Shown: positions 9,444 through 18,531 of the stretch, one piece after another
Position numbering within the stretch: position 1 is the stretch's first letter
Layout of the letters: every line of letters starts with the position of its first letter
DNA from: Fodinibius salsisoli
GTDB lineage: Bacteria > Bacteroidota > Rhodothermia > Balneolales > Balneolaceae
Length of the DNA stretch: 64,000 nt
NCBI RefSeq assembly: GCF_026229185.1
Contig: NZ_JAGGJA010000001.1
Span: 310,001-374,000, forward strand
Direction: 5' to 3'
Notes under the pieces: model-generated
Seen by the model: only the letters and a program-made list of their open reading frames with translations
Told to the model about the DNA's origin: nothing
The model's database searches: none
Translations under genes and position numbers: made by a program

Positions 9444-9863
9444 TCAGACGATGGAGTTATCTAACAAACCGGACTTTTCATCATACTTCGTACCGTAGGT
9501 TGTCTCGTCTGTAGTGGTTTTGGGATTATTATTTTCATCCACAATAACCACCTTGGGCTTAAACGATTCGGCTTCTTCGGGCGTCATTTCGGCATAAGAG
9601 ATAACGATAATTCGATCTCCGACCTGTGTTTTGCGCGCCGCTGCACCGTTTAAACAACATATGCGCGAGCCGGCATCACCAGGAATAGTATAAGTTTCGA
9701 GACGTGCACCATTGGTGATATTTACTACCTGAACTTTTTCGTAAGGTAATATCCCAGCCTCATCCAGCAATTCCTTGTCAATCGTAATACTCCCCTCATA
9801 ATGAAGGTTCGCCTCAGTAACCTTCATCTGGTGTAGTTTCGATTTGAACATCGTTACAGTCAT
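9444..9863 (-). CDS. panD: Aspartate 1-decarboxylase
   Basis: Makes beta-alanine from L-aspartate for pantothenate synthesis; a pyruvoyl enzyme that cleaves itself. The protein opens [20 protein letters not shown], which aligns residue for residue with the start of E. coli PanD, so the self-cleavage pair is Gly24-Ser25 in [16 protein letters not shown] and [18 protein letters not shown] match the conserved core. At 139 residues it is slightly longer than usual, with an acidic tail. It lies 9 bases after panC on the same strand, so the two genes supply both partners of the pantothenate condensation. Confidence 0.97.
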   Translation of the reverse strand: MTVTMFKSKLHQMKVTEANLHYEGSITIDKELLDEAGILPYEKVQVVNITNGARLETYTIPGDAGSRICCLNGAAARKTQVGDRIIVISYAEMTPEEAESFKPKVVIVDENNNPKTTTDETTYGTKYDEKSGLLDNSIV

Positions 9864-9872
9864 AACTGCTAC

Positions 9873-10724
9873 CTACGGTCTTTCTACAATTAAATTATCA
9901 ATTAAGCGCGTGTCTCCTAAATAAACGGCCCCGGCCAATATATATTTGGAGCTGTTCTTCACTTCATTGACCGGCACCATCGTATCGAATGAAAACAGCT
10001 TAAGATAATCAATTTTAAACCCTTTTGCTTGTAATTCGCTTCGCTGATGGTCTAAAAGCAAGTGCACATCGGTTACCCCGTTGCCAATCTGTTTTTGCAC
10101 ATACTGCAGACAACGATACAGTCCCGGAGCCCTTTTACGCTGTTCCTCATCCAGATAGGCATTCCGGCTGCTTAAAGCCAGTCCATCATTGGCCCGCTTA
10201 ATCGACCCCATAACCAGTTCTATATTGTGATTAAACTCACTGACCATCTGCTGAAGAATACGAAACTGCTGGATATCCTTTTGCCCAAATACGGCAAAAT
10301 CAGGCTCAATAATGTTAAAAAGCTTATTGACGATCAGCAAAATGCCCTCGAAAAAACCGGGCCGTGATCCTCCATCCATATGCATATTAAGCTCATCCAC
10401 CTCAATATGCAGATACTGTTTCGATGGATACATGATCTTATCAGAAGGCGCAAAAACGGCGGCGATGCCTTCTTCTGCACAGACTTTCAGATCCGCTTCC
10501 AATTGTCGTGGATATTCATCAAAATCCTCATCCGGACCAAACTGCTCAGGATTTACATAAATGGAGGCTACCACTTCATCCGCATGCTGTTTTGCAAGAC
10601 GAAAGAGGGAAAAGTGCCCTTCATGAAGGGCACCCATCGTCGGCACAAAAGCTACAGTCTTTCCCCCCTTCTTGAGGGATGCAACTTTATCCCGGATGTC
10701 TTCAATGGTTGTAATTGCTTCCAT
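9873..10724 (-). CDS. panC: Pantothenate synthetase
   Basis: ATP-dependent condensation of pantoate with beta-alanine. The 283-residue protein has the family signatures: FVPTMGALHEGH with the HxxH-type motif at His34 and His37, SIYVNPEQFGPDEDF, GSRPGFFEGI, FGQKDIQQ and the KMSKS-like LALSSRN. Length is normal. It is the upstream gene of a panC-panD pair whose products act in the same step, with panD only 9 bases downstream. panB is not in the window. About 110 bases separate the start from the preceding E2 gene on the same strand. Confidence 0.97.
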   Translation of the reverse strand: MEAITTIEDIRDKVASLKKGGKTVAFVPTMGALHEGHFSLFRLAKQHADEVVASIYVNPEQFGPDEDFDEYPRQLEADLKVCAEEGIAAVFAPSDKIMYPSKQYLHIEVDELNMHMDGGSRPGFFEGILLIVNKLFNIIEPDFAVFGQKDIQQFRILQQMVSEFNHNIELVMGSIKRANDGLALSSRNAYLDEEQRKRAPGLYRCLQYVQKQIGNGVTDVHLLLDHQRSELQAKGFKIDYLKLFSFDTMVPVNEVKNSSKYILAGAVYLGDTRLIDNLIVERP

Positions 10725-10835
10725 ATAATCTTGAATAGAACACAGACTTAATGAATTGAGCGGACTGCCGCAGAAAAGGACTTATATAAATCCCAATCTG
10801 CGATTATTTACAATATCCGCTTAATCCGCGCTCAA

Positions 10836-12596
10836 TTAAACTGCACGGTCGGTGTCAAATCCTTCAAGCAACTGTTTCACCCGATTCAGGAAGGCTCCAC
10901 CGTGTGCACCGTCAATGATGCGATGGTCGTAGCTCATCGACAGGTACATCATATGGCGAATGGCAATCACATCTCCTTCTTCGGTTTCTTTTACAACAGG
11001 GCGTTTTTCAATAGCTCCGGTTCCCAGGATAGCTACCTGAGGCTGGTTAATGATAGGAGTACCCATCAGGTTGCCAACACTGCCGTAATTGGTCAGCGTA
11101 ATGGTGCCACCTACAAGGTCGTCCGGACTTAAGTTTTTATTTCGTGCCTTTATCGCAAGGTCATGCACAGCGCTTGCCAGGCCTACCAGGTTTTTCTGCT
11201 GGGCATTCTTGATGACCGGAACAATAAGTCCGCCTTTTCCTCCTTCACCCAGCGCAACGGCCAGGCCGAGGTTAATGGCCTTCTTCAATAAGATCTGATC
11301 GTTTTCGGTATCTACTGAACTGTTAATCAGCGGGAATTCCCGAATCGCCTGGATGATTTTTTCAATAAACAGCGGCGTATAGGTCAGTTTAACACCGGCT
11401 CGTTCGGTAAACTCTTCTTTATTTTGCTCTCGCCAGCGTACCAAGTTGGTTACATCTACTTCTGCAAAAGTTGTGACATGAGCCGAGGTCTGCTTCGATT
11501 CGACCATATGCTTGGCAATCATCTTACGCATGCGATCCATCTTAATGGTTTCCACATTTTCAGATGGTCGCTGAATATCAAGCTCCCCGGCCGAAATCGA
11601 TCGCTCCTTAGCCTGAACCGGAGTATCTTGCTGGGCCGCAGGCTTACTTAATCCTGCAGCAGCCTGCTTCTGGGTATCGGCAGCCGCCACCGCCTCACCG
11701 GATGCACGATCTTCCAGGTAACTCATAATGTCCTCTTTGGAAACCCGGCCGCCCTGTCCGGACCCTTCAATATTTTCAAGCTCTTGCTGCGAAATACCTT
11801 CTTCTTTAGCAATGGAGCGGACCAACGGTGAATAAAAACGGCCGTCACTGCCAATACGCTGAGGCTCAGCACCATTATCTGATGTACTGCTTGAAACGGC
11901 TGAAGCCGGAGCCTCTTCTTCCTCAGAGCTATCTGCAGTCGGTGTCGATTCTTGTTCCGCCGATGCAGAAGCGCCGGCAGCGGCCTTTCCGGTTGCAATA
12001 ATAGCAATGGTTTGGCCTACTTCTATCGTTTCGCCCTCTTCAGCCAGCGTCTCAACCAGGATCCCGGCTTGTGGAGAGGGAACTTCTGAGTCTACTTTAT
12101 CCGTAGAAATTTCGAGTAGCGTTTCATCTTCTTCTACCCTATCACCTACCGACTTAACCCATTCGATGACCGTACCTTCCATTACGGATTCGCCCATCTT
12201 CGGCATCTGTACTTCAACACGCTCGCCCTCTTCTTCAGAAGCATCACCTTGATCCGAGTCGGCATCCTCATCAGTGGCCTCATTTTCTACCGGCTCACTT
12301 ACCGTTTCTTCCACCTGGCCATCAGAAGCTTCTTTACTCTCCCCGGCGGCATCAGGATCTGTTTCGATAACAGCAATCACCTGGCCCACTTCGATTGTTT
12401 CATCTTCTTCTGCTAAAATTTCGACAAGAATTCCGGCTTGGGGCGAGGGGACTTCAGTGTCAACCTTATCGGTTGCAATTTCTAAAAGTGTTTCATCTTC
12501 TTCTACACTGTCACCGATATTTTTGGTCCACTCAATGACGGTTCCTTCCATCACGGACTCACCCATCTGGGGCATTTCTACTTCAACTCGGGCCAT
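10836..12596 (-). CDS. 2-oxo acid dehydrogenase complex E2 (dihydrolipoamide acyltransferase), two lipoyl domains
   Basis: A 586-residue cytosolic acyltransferase core. Two near-identical lipoyl domains open with VEVEMPQMGESVMEGT and VEVQMPKMGESVMEGT; the lipoylated lysines lie in ATDKVDTEVPS (Lys44) and STDKVDSEVPS (near 168). Acidic and Ala/Ser-rich linkers separate these from a peripheral-subunit-binding domain (SPLVRSIAKEEGI to GRVSKEDI) and the catalytic domain ending in SYDHRIIDG (about 555-562). The sequence fits the succinyl- or branched-chain-type E2 better than the classic acetyl type, but the substrate is not certain. No E1 or E3 gene is adjacent. The tandem lipoyl domains probably arose by internal duplication. 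Confidence 0.92.
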   Translation of the reverse strand: MARVEVEMPQMGESVMEGTVIEWTKNIGDSVEEDETLLEIATDKVDTEVPSPQAGILVEILAEEDETIEVGQVIAVIETDPDAAGESKEASDGQVEETVSEPVENEATDEDADSDQGDASEEEGERVEVQMPKMGESVMEGTVIEWVKSVGDRVEEDETLLEISTDKVDSEVPSPQAGILVETLAEEGETIEVGQTIAIIATGKAAAGASASAEQESTPTADSSEEEEAPASAVSSSTSDNGAEPQRIGSDGRFYSPLVRSIAKEEGISQQELENIEGSGQGGRVSKEDIMSYLEDRASGEAVAAADTQKQAAAGLSKPAAQQDTPVQAKERSISAGELDIQRPSENVETIKMDRMRKMIAKHMVESKQTSAHVTTFAEVDVTNLVRWREQNKEEFTERAGVKLTYTPLFIEKIIQAIREFPLINSSVDTENDQILLKKAINLGLAVALGEGGKGGLIVPVIKNAQQKNLVGLASAVHDLAIKARNKNLSPDDLVGGTITLTNYGSVGNLMGTPIINQPQVAILGTGAIEKRPVVKETEEGDVIAIRHMMYLSMSYDHRIIDGAHGGAFLNRVKQLLEGFDTDRAV

Positions 12597-12741
12597 CGTT
12601 ACTCCAATTAGATCGTTAAAAATTTAAATAGAAAATCATATACAAAAAGACTGCCTCCAACCTTCGGCGAGCAGCCCTCAAAGATCTTAATAAATGCGAT
12701 TAGATCAAAATATATACCTTTTTGGTGTTGGGATGACTACA

Positions 12742-13335
12742 TCAACTTTTGGAACCCACATCTTCATCCAAAAGAGCTTTGATGCGGGGTTCAAGCTCCT
12801 TGGATGTAACTGCTCCAACTGCGAAATAGCGCAAATTCCCCCTTTTATCAATAATATAGGTTGTCGGGACTCCCATAGTAGGGCCATATTTATCCATAAT
12901 TGTGCCGTCATCAATTACCATTGGATAATTTACTTCATACTCTTCAATAAAAGGCTTAACTACCGACATGCCCTGCTCATCGATTGAAACACCCAAAATT
13001 ACGAACCCCTTCTCCTTGTATTTCTCATAAAGATCTACCAGTTCGGGTGTTTCCTCACGACAGGGGGCACACCAAGTAGCCCAAATATTCAAAAGCACCA
13101 CTTGACCTTGCTTTTCGGCAAGCTGAAACTGTTCGCCGCCCACCAGTTTTACACTAAAATTTTTGGCTTCCGCTTCGTTTTGAGCAGCATATAATGGCGC
13201 AGAATAGGGATCCAACTGCTCTACCGTCGTTGGCTTAGCCTTTTGCTGCTCATTGCCTCCCTCTGATGTGCAGCCCCAGCCGACCAGCAACATCAGCATT
13301 AGGAATAGGAAAAAATCGAATTTTTGGATGTTCAT
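12742..13335 (-). CDS. TlpA/ResA-like thioredoxin-fold lipoprotein
   Basis: A 197-residue envelope thiol-disulfide protein. After a hydrophobic leader comes Cys22 in GWGC, a loose lipobox, then a low-complexity linker and an AhpC-TSA/Redoxin thioredoxin fold with the active-site pair in WATWCAPCREE (Cys89, Cys92) and the cis-proline loop GVPTTYIID. Such proteins reduce disulfides in cytochrome c or metal-centre assembly. It lies 14 bases after the DUF411 gene on the same strand, so the two are likely cotranscribed. The neighbour suggests a role in handling metal-site cysteines, which is inference. Confidence 0.9.
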   Translation of the reverse strand: MNIQKFDFFLFLMLMLLVGWGCTSEGGNEQQKAKPTTVEQLDPYSAPLYAAQNEAEAKNFSVKLVGGEQFQLAEKQGQVVLLNIWATWCAPCREETPELVDLYEKYKEKGFVILGVSIDEQGMSVVKPFIEEYEVNYPMVIDDGTIMDKYGPTMGVPTTYIIDKRGNLRYFAVGAVTSKELEPRIKALLDEDVGSKS

Positions 13336-13349
13336 AACAGTATTTCGGG

Positions 13350-13838
13350 TTAATAGCTGGCAAAGGTACTTTTCTCATTTTCTTCACCAAAAAGTAAAAC
13401 ATCATAGGGCTCGGTTCTGTTCCCCTGCTCCATGCCGGGCGATCCAACAGGCATTCCGGGAACGGCCAGCCCAATGGCATCAGGTCGCTCTTTAAGCAAT
13501 CGCTTAACTTCTTTGGCCGGCACATGCCCTTCTATAACATATCCATCAACAATTGCGGTATGGCAGGATCCCATATTATAGGGAACCTTGTAGTTGGCTT
13601 TTACCGCACTCATCTGCTGCGTTGGCTGTTCGGATACGGTAAATCCCGCCTCTTCCAGATGTGCTGCCCACTTCGTACAACACTGGCAATTGGGATTTTT
13701 ATACATCACCACCTGATTTTCTACGGATTGCTGTACAGGCTCCTGGCGAGCATAATAATCACTAATGATATACCAAATAACTCCACCAGCGGCTAAAACA
13801 ATTATAGCAGCGTAACTAAAAAATCGAGAAGGTTTCAT
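13350..13838 (-). CDS. DUF411 domain protein, membrane anchored
   Basis: A 162-residue protein with an N-terminal membrane anchor (about residues 8-26) and a DUF411 domain: YKNPNCQCCTKW (Cys51, Cys53, Cys54), then NMGSCHTAIVDGYVIEGHVP with a further Cys-His pair, and the closing AVPGMPVGSPGME with Met residues. The family is often found near copper or heavy-metal resistance genes, and the Cys/His/Met pattern suggests copper(I) binding, though no copper gene is adjacent here. It precedes the TlpA-like gene by 14 bases; a dithiol reductase beside a thiol metal-binding protein makes functional sense. Confidence 0.88.
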   Translation of the reverse strand: MKPSRFFSYAAIIVLAAGGVIWYIISDYYARQEPVQQSVENQVVMYKNPNCQCCTKWAAHLEEAGFTVSEQPTQQMSAVKANYKVPYNMGSCHTAIVDGYVIEGHVPAKEVKRLLKERPDAIGLAVPGMPVGSPGMEQGNRTEPYDVLLFGEENEKSTFASY

Positions 13839-13920
13839 AAAAAAAGTTATTGATCAAAAGTAAATGTAACAGAGGCAAAAGATAAGAATTTTGACGAACG
13901 ATTAGAACTTAAATGCAGCT

Positions 13921-14406
13921 TTACTTTTCAATTTTCTGTTCAGTCATTGGGTGCCTCAAGGTCGGCTCCTCAGAAGCTGTCTTCTCAAAGATACCGTTGG
14001 CGACCACCCCATATCCGAATCCACAGCCTGCGGTATAATTATCTGCTTCTTCTTTGACCGTTACGTTCTCGCCTGTGAATTCAAATGTAATAATGCAGCT
14101 TGGGTCAATTGCGGGATCAGCCCTGTAAACTGCCCGATTATTCTGATAAGCTAAAGTATCCACAAAGCTCCCGGAATTATAGTTTGGCGCTCCCTCATTG
14201 ATCCCAAAGGTCATCAAGATTTTGTTTACTGTAACTCTCTTAACCTGAATGCGGCCAGTATACCCATACACTTCGTCCCCTTCCTCCCGGGTATCGCTCT
14301 CAAGCTCATAGGTTCCGGTCGGATCAACATAGTTAGGCTGATTTATCACTGCGCTGGAGCAACCAACCACGATTATTAAAACGGATAGATAAAACAGCTT
14401 CTTCAT
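13921..14406 (-). CDS. Hypothetical lipoprotein
   Basis: A 161-residue protein starting at ATG 14406 (MKKLFYLSVL); an ATG nine bases upstream would add three residues. The leader ends in the lipobox VVGC followed by SSA, so it is probably a lipoprotein. The mature part is short, beta-rich, and contains two cysteines (PSC and AGC) that may form a disulfide. I do not recognise a family. It follows the PLP-enzyme gene by 25 bases on the same strand, so cotranscription is possible, but no functional link is evident. Confidence 0.7.
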   Translation of the reverse strand: MKKLFYLSVLIIVVGCSSAVINQPNYVDPTGTYELESDTREEGDEVYGYTGRIQVKRVTVNKILMTFGINEGAPNYNSGSFVDTLAYQNNRAVYRADPAIDPSCIITFEFTGENVTVKEEADNYTAGCGFGYGVVANGIFEKTASEEPTLRHPMTEQKIEK

Positions 14407-14431
14407 TTGGTACAAAACCTACACTGTGAGC

Positions 14432-15556
14432 CTATATTTGCTTTAAAGCCTGCTCTAAATCTTCCAGCAAATCATCCGGATGCTCCAGCCCCACGCTGAT
14501 GCGGATAAGGTTCTCCGGTGTATCAGAATCCGGACCTTCACTACTTCGACGCTGTTCCCAGGTGCTCTCCACACCGCCCAAGCTGGTTGCTTGCGTAATA
14601 ATCCTAGATCCACCGGTTACTTTCAATGTCTCTTCCCTGCCTCCATTGACCAGGAAAGAGATCATGCCGCCAAATCCACTCATCTGCTTTTGGGCAATTT
14701 CATGACCCGGATGGGTTTCCAATCCCGGGTAAAAGACCTTCTTTACATTAGAATGATTATCTAAAAAGCTCGCCAGTTTAGCCGCATTTTCATTATGTCC
14801 CCGCATGCGGTAGGGTAGCGTCCGAATGCTTCGCGACAACAGCCAGCAGTCTTCCGGCGAGGGGACGGCTCCCATCGTTATCTGGATATTCCGGATACGT
14901 TCCATAATGCCATCAGCCGCAGGAGCAATCACCGCGCCGCCCAGGATGTCACTGTGTCCGCCAAAGTATTTGGTAGTGGAGTGCAACACTAAATCGGCTC
15001 CCAACTTTAACGGGAGTTGGTTCACCGGCGATGGCCAGGTGTTATCCACACAGGTAATGGCACTGTACTCATGGGCCAGCTCGCTGACCGCCGCAATATC
15101 GGTAATATTCAGCATTGGATTGGAGGGCGTCTCGATCCAGATAAGCTTGGTGCTGTCCTGGATGGTATCTTCAATCACTTCCAGATCATCCATCGGAATG
15201 TAGTCGACATCCAATCCCCATGGAATAAGAATCTCATTGAGCAACTTGCTATTCCCGGCATAGACATCGGCCGGCATAATCACGTGGTCGCCCGGTTCCA
15301 GTGCCTGAAAAACGGCTGTAGCAGCGGCAACACCAGAAGCAAAGGTGGCGCAAGCTTCGCCCTCTTCCAACTGAGCCAAAAGGTGCTCAAGTCTCAGCCG
15401 ATTAGGGTTGACGGCCCGGGTGTAATTCATATCGCCTTCCTGGTAGCCGCCTTCACGATGTTCAAAAACGGTACTCCTGTGGATGGGGGGCACCACATCA
15501 GCATTGGGATTTTCAACGTCAATACCTGCGTGGATAGCCTTGGTCTCAAAATGCAT
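14432..15556 (-). CDS. Trans-sulfuration PLP enzyme (cystathionine gamma-synthase/beta-lyase type)
   Basis: A 374-residue member of the Cys/Met metabolism PLP family, fold type I. Landmarks: PPIHRSTVFEH, YTRAVNPNR, ASGVAAATAV (PLP phosphate site), IWIETPSNP, CVDNTW, and STTKYFGGHSD with the Schiff-base lysine at 196, then the C-terminal RISVGLE. The reaction is either joining cysteine to an activated homoserine or cleaving cystathionine; members of the family cannot be separated safely by eye, so no gene symbol is given. Slightly shorter than the usual 380-400 residues but all core motifs are present. No riboswitch was recognised upstream. Confidence 0.9.
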   Translation of the reverse strand: MHFETKAIHAGIDVENPNADVVPPIHRSTVFEHREGGYQEGDMNYTRAVNPNRLRLEHLLAQLEEGEACATFASGVAAATAVFQALEPGDHVIMPADVYAGNSKLLNEILIPWGLDVDYIPMDDLEVIEDTIQDSTKLIWIETPSNPMLNITDIAAVSELAHEYSAITCVDNTWPSPVNQLPLKLGADLVLHSTTKYFGGHSDILGGAVIAPAADGIMERIRNIQITMGAVPSPEDCWLLSRSIRTLPYRMRGHNENAAKLASFLDNHSNVKKVFYPGLETHPGHEIAQKQMSGFGGMISFLVNGGREETLKVTGGSRIITQATSLGGVESTWEQRRSSEGPDSDTPENLIRISVGLEHPDDLLEDLEQALKQI

Positions 15557-15860
15557 TGCTAAACTCTTGTCTTCGTTAATCTGACTTTAAAAATTCATGC
15601 TTAAAATAGCCACAGATTTGCACGGATGGAAACAGATTTTCCGAAAACATTTCAATCCTCCCCACTTCGCCTTAACAGGCTTCGTAGAACGTGCCTGCCG
15701 TCCTTTTCTTCTGAACCAACTCGGACTTACTACATTGATTTTTACTCAATCTTTCTGACTTCCTTCTCCAAGAAAGAACTCCTTGATGACGTTATTAACC
15801 TAAAATCCGTGGTGAATGACTAAGTTCCCGTATTGCCCTAATGCGCTGTATTTACGAGTG
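15557..15860. other. Intergenic stretch with degenerate repeat-like sequence
   Basis: These 304 bases separate the PLP enzyme from the outer-membrane gene pair. A 65-codon open frame (15626-15823) has low-complexity, unprotein-like composition. The segment near 15608-15645 (CCACAGATTTGCACGGATG) looks like the dispersed CACAGATT-type intergenic sequence seen again in degenerate form near 25236-25314. I see no gene here. Confidence 0.45.
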
Positions 15861-16370
15861 TCAGTTGATTACAAAGCCAAAACTAAGGCCTATTGCGGGA
15901 TGAATCCCTTCCCGATCATATCCGGCACCAAGGTTAACCCGAAATAAAAATCCATTACCCAAAGGTTGATGACGATATCCAACAAAAAGGGAAGGCACCA
16001 CCGTGAATTCGCTTTCTCTCTTCGCACCCGATCCTGCTCCCCAAAGATAGGTTGGCGTGATGCCACCGGTTATCTCAAAAAAGTTGTTATCACCACCCAT
16101 TAAATAGCTTGCCTGCATAGGCAGGGAAACGAGATAATTGTGGTCGAGAATTTCTATATCACCCACAGCATACGAATATCCCAAACCCACACGTCCCTGC
16201 AATGGCCCTGCAAGGGTTCGATCGTAATTAAGGCTTACTATCGTGATACCGTCGCCACCAATTTGAAAATAGGCCGCCTCCCTCCCAGGGGTTTTATTTT
16301 GTGCCGTAGCAAAATCTTGGGTCAAACCCATGATCATTACAGTAATAAAAAGGATAGTCGATTCTTTCAT
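15861..16370 (-). CDS. Small outer-membrane beta-barrel protein
   Basis: A 169-residue protein with a signal peptide (MKESTILFITVMIMGL, cleaved near ATAQN) followed by alternating hydrophobic strands with Gly and aromatic residues at turns (GLGYSYAVGD, YLWGAGSG, VNLGAGYDR) and a closing strand IGLSFGFVIN. That is the pattern of an 8-strand outer-membrane barrel. No specific family is recognised. It follows another barrel gene by 59 bases on the same strand, so the pair is probably cotranscribed. Confidence 0.8.
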   Translation of the reverse strand: MKESTILFITVMIMGLTQDFATAQNKTPGREAAYFQIGGDGITIVSLNYDRTLAGPLQGRVGLGYSYAVGDIEILDHNYLVSLPMQASYLMGGDNNFFEITGGITPTYLWGAGSGAKRESEFTVVPSLFVGYRHQPLGNGFLFRVNLGAGYDREGIHPAIGLSFGFVIN

Positions 16371-16429
16371 TCTATCGAATTAGCTTAAAAAAGACGGCTC
16401 AGAACAGTTTACAATAAATAGTCACCAAA

Positions 16430-17008
16430 TTAGAACTGATATCCCGCGACAATAGAAATAGCCGTATTTCTTGCCCCTTCTATTTTAAAGACTTCCTCAA
16501 GACCATAACTATAACGTAAACCAATATTGATACTGTTCATGTCAATCCCGCCGCCAACGGTCAGGCCATAAACAAAATCATTAGCCCTCTCTTCTGCGAG
16601 AGGTATGTCGCCTTGTGCAGGTGGGTTTTCTTCAGCATTAACGTTAATTCCCGCATAGGGTCCTAAATATAGGTGTGGGGTAAGATTACGTTCAGTAGCA
16701 AAATCAATTCGTGCCAAGACCGGAATTTCTATATAACTGAACTTAATTTCCACATCATTTATCTCAGCTCCTTTTTGTGTGTAGAGTACTTCTGGCTGAA
16801 TAGAAAAAGACGTCCCGGATATGGGAACAACCGCATAGGCCCCAGCCAAAAGTCCGACGCGACGCGAATCTACTTCCTGCTTAGAATTGCTGAAAGAAGC
16901 AAAGTTGATGCCGCCCCTAATGCCAAATTCAGGCGAAGTTTGCGCTTTTACCTGATTAGCAATAACTCCAGTAATAAATAGCGTAAGTGTTAGTAATAAT
17001 TTTTTCAT
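16430..17008 (-). CDS. Outer-membrane beta-barrel protein, PorT/OmpW-like
   Basis: A 192-residue protein with signal peptide (MKKLLLTLTLFITGVIA, cleaved near VKAQT), then FGIRGGINFASFS, IQPEVLYTQKGAEI, EIPVLARIDF, YLGPYAGINV and the closing ISIVAGYQF. These are the hallmarks of the porin-family beta-barrel domain (often called PorT-like) widespread in Bacteroidota, where most members have no known role. It is the upstream gene of a pair of barrels. A 100-bp repeat element lies about 110 bases upstream of its start. Confidence 0.88.
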   Translation of the reverse strand: MKKLLLTLTLFITGVIANQVKAQTSPEFGIRGGINFASFSNSKQEVDSRRVGLLAGAYAVVPISGTSFSIQPEVLYTQKGAEINDVEIKFSYIEIPVLARIDFATERNLTPHLYLGPYAGINVNAEENPPAQGDIPLAEERANDFVYGLTVGGGIDMNSINIGLRYSYGLEEVFKIEGARNTAISIVAGYQF

Positions 17009-17115
17009 ACTTCTCTTTTTGATGGCAAATTTTTCGCAAAAATATAAATTGAATACTAAAAATATAAATAACCCTGAAAGAAGATTCGGTTTCTGCCTGA
17101 GATGAACAAAAGTAC

Positions 17116-17215
17116 AATCAATCCTCCTGGCCTCCTTTTCTAAGGAGGAACTCTTTGTTTAAAATTATGGGCGTTTAAGTCCCTCTTGGAGAAGAGGGAT
17201 TTAGGAAGATTGATT
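17116..17215. repeat. 100-bp palindromic element with 13-bp terminal inverted repeats
   Basis: Ends 17116-17128 and 17203-17215 are inverted repeats with one mismatch in 13. Inside are two further hairpins: CCTCCTTTT pairing with AAGGAGG, and TCCCTCTT pairing with AAGAGGGA. It lies in the noncoding gap 17009-17301. The layout suggests a small dispersed nonautonomous or palindromic repeat; only this copy is clear in the window. Confidence 0.55.
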
Positions 17216-17235
17216 AGCCATTAAGTGCTCAATTA

Positions 17236-17268
17236 TTCATCGGACGACAAACCCAGTCGTCAGATGAA
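17236..17268 (-). terminator. Hairpin downstream of the M48 protease gene
   Basis: Arms 17236-17248 and 17256-17268 form a 13-bp stem with one mismatch and a 7-base loop, 34 bases past the stop codon of the minus-strand protease gene. There is no strong T tract. The arm sequence TTCATCGGACGAC resembles the CATCCG elements at 4234-4339, so it may be a repeat acting as a terminator. Confidence 0.45.
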
Positions 17269-17301
17269 AATCTTATTTATCCTCTCTGTATGTGATCGCA
17301 A

Positions 17302-18531
17302 TTATCCTTTTTTGATCGCCTTAATACGTCGCAGTACAGGGGGATGCGAATAGTTTAGAAATACATAAAACGGATGCGGCGTGAGGTTGGATAGGTTATC
17401 TTTAGATAGCTTTTTTAGTCCGGCTACCATGGGCTCTGGTCGGTAGGTTGTGGAAGCAAAAGCATCGGCCTCAAATTCATACTTCCGCGATAGCACCTGC
17501 ATAATGATAGAAGTAATCATATCGATAGGCGCATAGAGCATGCCGAAGAAAATGAGTCCCGTATACACCGAAACCTGTTCCATATAAAAGGCATCGTACA
17601 GCCCCTGCGAATTCAGGAAAACAGATAACAGCAGGAACATAACACCGGTTTGGGCGATGCTCGCTACCATATTTTTAATGATGTGCTTTTTCTTATAATG
17701 ACCGATTTCATGCGCCAGTACGGCCACCAGCTCCTCGTCCGTATGGTTTTCAATGAGCGTATCGTAGAGCGCAATCCGTTTATTCTTGCCAAAGCCGGTA
17801 AAGAAAGCATTGGATTTACTACTGCGCTTAGAGCCATCAATCACATAAATACCTTCCAAGGCAAAGCTAACGCTATCGGCATAGTCGCGGATCTTCTGAC
17901 GCAGATCTCCTTCTTCAAGCGGCTCAAATTTGTTAAAGATAGGCATAATCCATGTAGGTGCTATAAACTGTATAACCAACGTAAAGGCCGTGACAGCTCC
18001 CCAGGCATAGAGCCACGCATATTGATCGATAAAGGTGAAGAAGGCCAGGATACCTGCCAAAAGCGGACCACCAAGCACAATGCCCAGCGCCAATCCCTTC
18101 AGCATATCCAACACAAAGGTTTTGGGTGTCGTTTTATTGAACCCAAATCGCTCTTCAATCACAAACGTAGAATAAATGCTGAAGGGTAACGACAGGATAC
18201 TCTTACCCAAAATTAGAACTCCGATATACGTCAACCCAGTCCAAATCGCACCTAATTCCCAGCTGCGGATAATTTCATCCAGCCAATTAAAACCGCCGGC
18301 AAACCAAAAGACCAATAAAACAATCAGATTAAAGGCTGAAGTCAGAATCCCAAACTTTGTCCGGACCTGGGTATAGCGCTGTGACTTATCGTAGGTTTCT
18401 TCATCATAAACATCATCGAATTCAGCCGGTAACCCCTTGTCAAGCGACTGCAGGTTGTAAAAGTCAGCCACCAGATTAAGAATAAAATCAATGGCCAGGG
18501 TAAGCAGAATGATGATTCCAAAAATATTCAT
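17302..18531 (-). CDS. M48 family metallopeptidase (Ste24/CAAX prenyl protease type)
   Basis: A 409-residue multi-pass membrane zinc protease. The zinc site is HEIGHYKKKH (about residues 273-282) with the third ligand in EFEADAFA (near 353). SNAFFTGFGKNKRIALYDTL upstream of the zinc helix and several membrane helices on both sides match the Ste24 subfamily rather than the shorter HtpX. Bacterial members probably act in envelope protein quality control; prenyl substrates are not expected. It is divergent from the APC permease gene across a 315-base gap. Confidence 0.92.
   Translation of the reverse strand: MNIFGIIILLTLAIDFILNLVADFYNLQSLDKGLPAEFDDVYDEETYDKSQRYTQVRTKFGILTSAFNLIVLLVFWFAGGFNWLDEIIRSWELGAIWTGLTYIGVLILGKSILSLPFSIYSTFVIEERFGFNKTTPKTFVLDMLKGLALGIVLGGPLLAGILAFFTFIDQYAWLYAWGAVTAFTLVIQFIAPTWIMPIFNKFEPLEEGDLRQKIRDYADSVSFALEGIYVIDGSKRSSKSNAFFTGFGKNKRIALYDTLIENHTDEELVAVLAHEIGHYKKKHIIKNMVASIAQTGVMFLLLSVFLNSQGLYDAFYMEQVSVYTGLIFFGMLYAPIDMITSIIMQVLSRKYEFEADAFASTTYRPEPMVAGLKKLSKDNLSNLTPHPFYVFLNYSHPPVLRRIKAIKKG

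Noticed and set aside
14400-15650. SAM riboswitch upstream of the trans-sulfuration gene
   Set aside because: The leader is short and AT-rich, and I could not build the required helices.
15626-15823. 65-codon open frame between the PLP enzyme and barrel genes
   Set aside because: Ser/Arg/Leu/Phe-biased composition, no recognisable fold, and it covers repeat-like intergenic sequence.
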